From positions 1 to 8,615 of the forward strand of contig JAKAUA010000021.1 of the NCBI GenBank assembly GCA_021827875.1: a stretch of 8,615 nt of DNA. The letters run 5' to 3'. Below the pieces are notes generated by a model. The model ran no database searches. It worked only from the letters and a program-made list of their open reading frames with translations, and was not told the origin of the DNA. Within the stretch, counting starts at the first letter, position 1. Each line of letters opens with the position of its first letter. This document shows, one piece after another, positions 5,909 through 8,615 of the stretch. This DNA is from a bacterium. GTDB taxonomy: Bacteria > Babelota > Babeliae > Babelales > Vermiphilaceae. Position numbers and translations under genes: made by a program.

Positions 5909-6781
5909 TTATGATAAAAATTCTTGGAGAAATTTTTTGATTTCTGCGCTATAGGTAGGATGTTGTAAGGCGCTATGAATATTTGCTTTGAGCCAGCCCA
6001 ATGGTGTGCCAATATCATAGCGGGTGCCGGTAATTTTATATGCGAGAACGCGCTGTTTTTGATGATGAATCAGATGGGCAATAGCATCAGTCAGTTGCAG
6101 TTCTTTGCCTACACTTGGTGTAATTTGGGTCAGTGATTGGAATATATTTTTAGATAATATATAGCGACCAATGATAGCTAGGTTTGAAGGTGCTTGGTCC
6201 GGCGCAGGTTTTTCAACCAATGTTTCTACTTCATATAATGCCGGTGCAATCTCTTTTTTTATTGCAATAACCCCATAGGATGAGATGAGTGGCAAGGGTA
6301 CCTCTTGTACGGCAATAACGCTTGCGTTTTCTCGCTCAGCGATTGCCAATAATTGTGCAAGGGCCGGCGTGTCATTATATATCAGGTCATCGGGTAATAT
6401 GACGCCAAAATAGGGGTCGCTAATTGCTTCTTGCGCCATTAATACCGCATGTCCTAGGCCTTTTTGTTCTTGTTGTTCCACAAAAGTAACATTCACTGCT
6501 TGTATAAGATTGTTTACCTCATTCAAAAGAGAACTTTTGTTCTGTTTTTTCAAAAATTCTTCAAGCCGTTCTTGAGGCGAAAAGTAATCATTGAGCGCTG
6601 TTTTTTCGCTATTACTGATAATAGTTATATTAGTAACATGAGAAGTTATGCATTCTTGGATAATGGTATGTATAGCGGGAGTATTAAGAAGTGGAAGCAT
6701 TTCTTTAGGTATTGTCTTTGTATATGGTAGGAAGCGGGTACCATAGCCTGCGGCTGGAATAACGGTGCTGGTAATTTTCAT
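5909..6781 (-). CDS. galU: UTP--glucose-1-phosphate uridylyltransferase
   Basis: This cytoplasmic nucleotidyltransferase makes UDP-glucose from UTP and glucose-1-phosphate for glycans and envelope sugars. The 290-residue product has the family pattern: PAAGYGTRFLPYTKTIPKEMLP (9-30) forming the nucleotide-binding loop and catalytic basic residues, GLGHAV (108-113), the metal-binding LPDD (129-132), VEKP (189-192), GRYIL (205-209), GKELQLTDAI (225-234) and YDIGTPLGWL (255-264). Length is normal for bacterial GalU. The start is supported by the conserved N-terminus. A possible ribosome-binding site AGTAGG sits only 3 nt from the ATG, unusually close. It lies 38 bp downstream of pheS on the same strand and is probably co-transcribed with it. 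That pairing has no metabolic logic and may reflect genome compaction. GalF-like or other sugar nucleotidyltransferase activity is less likely given the motifs. Confidence 0.93.
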   Translation of the reverse strand: MKITSTVIPAAGYGTRFLPYTKTIPKEMLPLLNTPAIHTIIQECITSHVTNITIISNSEKTALNDYFSPQERLEEFLKKQNKSSLLNEVNNLIQAVNVTFVEQQEQKGLGHAVLMAQEAISDPYFGVILPDDLIYNDTPALAQLLAIAERENASVIAVQEVPLPLISSYGVIAIKKEIAPALYEVETLVEKPAPDQAPSNLAIIGRYILSKNIFQSLTQITPSVGKELQLTDAIAHLIHHQKQRVLAYKITGTRYDIGTPLGWLKANIHSALQHPTYSAEIKKFLQEFLS

Positions 6782-6819
6782 AGGCCTACTTTTCTTTATT
6801 ACTCTCTCTTTATTTCCTA

Positions 6820-7854
6820 CTAAAACTGATTAAGAAAGCGTATTTTTCCACTACGGAATAAACGTATATCATTAATCCCATATTTAATCATTGCTAATCG
6901 TTCTATGCCAAATCCAAAAGCAAAACCACGATATTCATCGGGGTTAATACCATTGGCGCGCAATACATTAGGATGAATAAGCCCGGAGCCCAATAATTCA
7001 ATCCATCCAGTTTTTTTGCAAAAAGAGCAACCATTTTTGCAGAATGGGCATGACGCATCAATTTCTACTCCTGGCTCAACAAACGGGAAGTAGCCCGGAC
7101 GAACTCTAATTTCTAAATCGGTTTTGCCAAAAAGGCGTTGTAAAAAAGTTTTTGCAGTCGCAAGCAGGTTGCCCATGGATATATTTTTATCAATAACAAC
7201 ACATTCACCCTGGGTAAACATAAAATCATGCGTTGCATCGGTTGCTTCATTGCGATAGCAGCGCCCCGGAGCAAACACGGCTAAAGGCAAAGTATGAGTT
7301 TGCATCACATGGGCCTGTACATTTGATGTATGAGTTCTGAGCAGCATGCCCGGTGAACTTACCCAAAAGGTATCATGCATGTCGCGGGCAGGGTGTGTCT
7401 CGGGGATATTAAGTGCTTGGAAGTTATAATAATCAGTTTCTAATTCAGGACCATCGACAACTTCAAAGCCCATACTCATAAAAATATCTTCGAGCTCTGC
7501 GATAAGTTGCGTATATATATGCAAGCTGCCCTGTATTTTGCCTGGTTTGTAGGCAGTAACGTCAAATGATTGAAGCTTTTGTTGCTCACGTTCTAATGTT
7601 TTTTTGGCGAACTCAGCTTCTTTGGCAGTAAATTTTTCTTGTAGTTGTTGTTTAAGACCATTGAGTAAGGGACCAAATTGCTGCTTTTCTTCTAACGAAA
7701 GTGTTTTTAGCTGTGCCATTAAATCAACCATGCGTCCGGAACGACCTATAAAATCAGCCTTAGTTTTTTCAAGATCTGCTTGGGTATGTGTACTGATCAA
7801 AGCTGCATCGCAGGCAGCAATAACTTCTTGAATTTGATCCTGAAGGCTTTTCAT
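6820..7854 (-). CDS. pheS: phenylalanine--tRNA ligase alpha subunit
   Basis: This is the catalytic alpha subunit of the alpha2beta2 PheRS, which attaches phenylalanine to tRNA-Phe in the cytoplasm. In the 344-residue product, residues 1-95 form the N-terminal coiled-coil arm that contacts tRNA. The class II catalytic core then shows HPARDMHDTF (154-163), LLRTHTS (171-177), PGRCYRNEATDATH (196-209), FPFVEPGVEID (256-266) and motif 3 GFGIERLAM (315-323). Four cysteines (269, 272, 276, 279) form a CxxC-x3-CxxC insert before TGWIELLGSGLIHPNVL, a knuckle also seen in some Firmicutes PheS. Length and both ends look intact. The ATG at 7854 has only a weak GGAA about 10 nt upstream. The usual partner pheT does not follow; galU does. 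It is divergent from a tRNA-Phe gene. Confidence 0.96.
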   Translation of the reverse strand: MKSLQDQIQEVIAACDAALISTHTQADLEKTKADFIGRSGRMVDLMAQLKTLSLEEKQQFGPLLNGLKQQLQEKFTAKEAEFAKKTLEREQQKLQSFDVTAYKPGKIQGSLHIYTQLIAELEDIFMSMGFEVVDGPELETDYYNFQALNIPETHPARDMHDTFWVSSPGMLLRTHTSNVQAHVMQTHTLPLAVFAPGRCYRNEATDATHDFMFTQGECVVIDKNISMGNLLATAKTFLQRLFGKTDLEIRVRPGYFPFVEPGVEIDASCPFCKNGCSFCKKTGWIELLGSGLIHPNVLRANGINPDEYRGFAFGFGIERLAMIKYGINDIRLFRSGKIRFLNQF

Positions 7855-7866
7855 ATTTTCTATGTT

Positions 7867-7876
7867 CCGTTAACGG
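7867..7876. repeat. 10-bp palindrome upstream of pheS
   Basis: CCGTTAACGG is perfectly self-complementary and lies 13 nt upstream of the pheS start codon. It could be an operator-like site in the leader, or chance. It is too short to judge alone. Confidence 0.3.
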
Positions 7877-7904
7877 TTAATTTTTTATTAGTGAGGCTTT
7901 CTGT

Positions 7905-7933
7905 ATCGTATCAAAGAGGCTATTGCTTTGCAA
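7905..7933 (-). promoter_or_regulatory. candidate pheS-galU promoter (leftward)
   Basis: On the minus strand, TTGCAA (7933-7928) is followed after 17 bp by TACGAT (7910-7905). A start near 7898 would give a leader of about 44 nt. The -35 word is the same TTGCAA with 17-bp spacing as proposed for brnQ, but TTGCAA also occurs inside genes here, so this is weak support. Confidence 0.38.
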
Positions 7934-7969
7934 TCTAATTTTATGCCCATTCATGCTGTGGGATGGGCA
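7922..7969. promoter_or_regulatory. tandem hairpins in the pheS / tRNA-Phe divergent region
   Basis: There are two adjacent hairpins. ATTGC/GCAAT has a TTT loop (7922-7934). TGCCCATTC/GGATGGGCA (7944-7952 with 7961-7969) is a 9-bp stem with one G-T pair and an 8-nt loop. Neither is followed by a T-run on either strand, so they are not simple terminators. If pheS starts further upstream than proposed, they would be in its leader. No T-box features and no Phe-rich leader peptide were found. Confidence 0.4.
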
Positions 7970-8032
7970 GCCAAATAATTAGAAAACAAATTTTTATATG
8001 TCTTAAAAGTCGCATTTTTCGTAATAATTTAT

Positions 8033-8060
8033 TTGACAAAAAATATCAAACAAGTACTAT
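8033..8060 (+). promoter_or_regulatory. sigma70-type promoter of tRNA-Phe
   Basis: A perfect -35 TTGACA (8033-8038) lies 16 bp before TACTAT (8055-8060), with very AT-rich DNA upstream that could act as an UP element. A start near 8067 would leave about 43 nt of 5' leader before the tRNA, to be removed by RNase P. Confidence 0.68.
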
Positions 8061-8109
8061 ACAAGGAGTCTTCTCAGACATTTCTCATCTCTCATATAGC
8101 AATATATAA

Positions 8110-8184
8110 GCCGGGGTAGCTCAGTGGTAGAGCGAGAGCCTGAAGAGCTCTGCGTCGTTGGTTCAATTCCGACCCCCGGCACCA
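8110..8184 (+). tRNA. tRNA-Phe (anticodon GAA) with encoded CCA
   Basis: A complete cloverleaf can be drawn by hand. The acceptor stem is GCCGGGG/CCCCGGC (8110-8116 with 8174-8180). The D stem is GCTC/GAGC with GG in its loop. The anticodon stem is AGAGC/GCTCT (8135-8139 with 8147-8151) and its loop is CTGAAGA, giving anticodon GAA at 8142-8144. The T arm is GTTGG/CCGAC around TTCAATT. Discriminator A (8181) is followed by an encoded CCA. A73, U20 and the GAA anticodon agree with known PheRS identity elements. The base after the anticodon is G37, whereas most bacterial tRNA-Phe have A37. The gene stands alone and is divergent from pheS. Confidence 0.95.
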
Positions 8185-8236
8185 TGCTTCGTTTATCCGG
8201 GCCTTCCGGCTCGGCAAACTACGCATGGCGCGGCCA
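8183..8236. repeat. GC-rich hairpin element directly after the tRNA
   Basis: A 7-bp stem CCGGGCC/GGCTCGG (8197-8203 with 8208-8214, one G-T pair, TTCC loop) is nested in a weaker outer pairing CATGC/GCATG (8183-8187 with 8223-8227) that reaches into the tRNA CCA end. A further small hairpin TGGC/GCCA follows (8226-8236). The element is far more GC-rich than the DNA downstream. It may terminate the tRNA transcript, with ACTTTTAAAT following, or be a dispersed intergenic repeat. It holds no recognisable integrase attachment site. Confidence 0.5.
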
Positions 8237-8277
8237 ACTTTTAAATGACTTCTAATTTAATAGCAAAAGGCTTGTCT

Positions 8278-8615
8278 ATGACTCCTATTATTCATTTACT
8301 TTTTGCCCTTGTAGTAACAATCTCATTACGCGTAATAGCAATGGATACGATTATGAAAAAAGAGGATTGCTATATGCATGATATTGAATCATTTCGTATA
8401 GACATTAATAAAACAGCGAACATTCTAACTTTTTATCTAGAAGATGATAAGGAGGTGGCTTATCTGGATTATGAGCTGGATAAAGCTACACAAATCGCAT
8501 TTATTCGTATGTTTATATGTGATGAAGCCGATGAGGCAGCAAAAAAATTTTTCTTTCTTATTGCAGAGAAGGGAATAAGCGAAGAAAAAAATATAAAAAA
8601 TATCTGGTGGTTTAT
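8278..8615 (+). CDS. exported protein of unknown function, truncated by the window edge
   Basis: The frame opens with ATG at 8278 and stays open to the last base, giving 112 residues plus a partial codon with no stop seen. AAAAGG ends 7 nt before the ATG and is a good ribosome-binding site. The N-terminus MTPIIHLLFALVVTISLRVIA is a likely signal peptide or anchor. The following sequence alternates short beta-like stretches (ILTFYLEDD, EVAYLDYEL) and a helical segment (DEAADEA-like, KKFFFLIAEKG). The order is loosely reminiscent of a GNAT acetyltransferase half, but the acetyl-CoA loop (R/Q-x-x-G-x-G/A) is not visible, so I do not assign that. The codon choice matches its neighbours. The complete gene is needed for a call. 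Confidence 0.65.
   Translation, partial: MTPIIHLLFALVVTISLRVIAMDTIMKKEDCYMHDIESFRIDINKTANILTFYLEDDKEVAYLDYELDKATQIAFIRMFICDEADEAAKKFFFLIAEKGISEEKNIKNIWWF

Noticed and set aside
7877..7954. 25-codon minus-strand frame upstream of pheS as an attenuator leader peptide
   Set aside because: It contains only one Phe codon, has no ribosome-binding site, and is not followed by a terminator hairpin with a T-run.
1..8615. CRISPR array, phage, transposase or toxin-antitoxin module
   Set aside because: I found no regularly spaced direct repeats, no integrase or transposase motifs and no recognisable toxin or defence protein on either strand.

Overview
The window is an AT-rich bacterial chromosome segment with seven complete protein genes, one tRNA gene, one gene running off the right edge and a possible coding fragment at the left edge. 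Several predicted products carry signal peptides, and two are small, cysteine-containing and exported. Short GC-rich palindromic elements sit at gene ends. A Gram-negative, possibly host-associated bacterium is likely. Candidate phylum Dependentiae (Babeliae) is my best guess, but it rests on general resemblance of gene style and has not been tested by comparison.

Layout: 1-311 holds a possible reading-frame fragment, a GC-rich palindromic element (195-250) and the terminator of the next gene. A BrnQ-type branched-chain amino-acid transporter (312-1496, minus) and an exported PEBP/YbhB-family protein (1652-2197, plus) diverge from a 155-bp region with two interlocked inverted repeats and apparent back-to-back promoters. 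A bidirectional hairpin terminator (2202-2219) separates the PEBP gene from a convergent gene for an exported, membrane-anchored coiled-coil protein of unknown function (2261-3094, minus). A 346-bp intergenic region follows. Its right half is the promoter and a strongly structured mRNA leader for a DEAD-box RNA helicase of the DeaD/CsdA type (3441-5186, plus).

Convergent with the helicase is a translationally coupled pair of small exported cysteine-containing proteins (5236-5601 and 5598-5786, minus). Next come galU (5909-6781) and pheS (6820-7854), both minus and probably one transcript, with no pheT in view. Divergent from pheS is a tRNA-Phe(GAA) gene (8110-8184) with a strong sigma70-type promoter and an encoded CCA end. 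Its anticodon loop has G37 rather than the usual bacterial A37. A GC-rich hairpin element follows the tRNA directly, and then an exported protein gene truncated by the window edge (8278-8615).

The recognised genes are mostly housekeeping: amino-acid uptake, RNA remodelling, UDP-glucose synthesis and Phe-tRNA charging. I see no phage, transposase, CRISPR or defence genes. The most interesting material is regulatory: the interlocked repeats at 1573-1640, the three-way-junction-like helicase leader at 3336-3420, and the pheS/tRNA-Phe neighbourhood. The paired small exported proteins are the main protein-level unknown.
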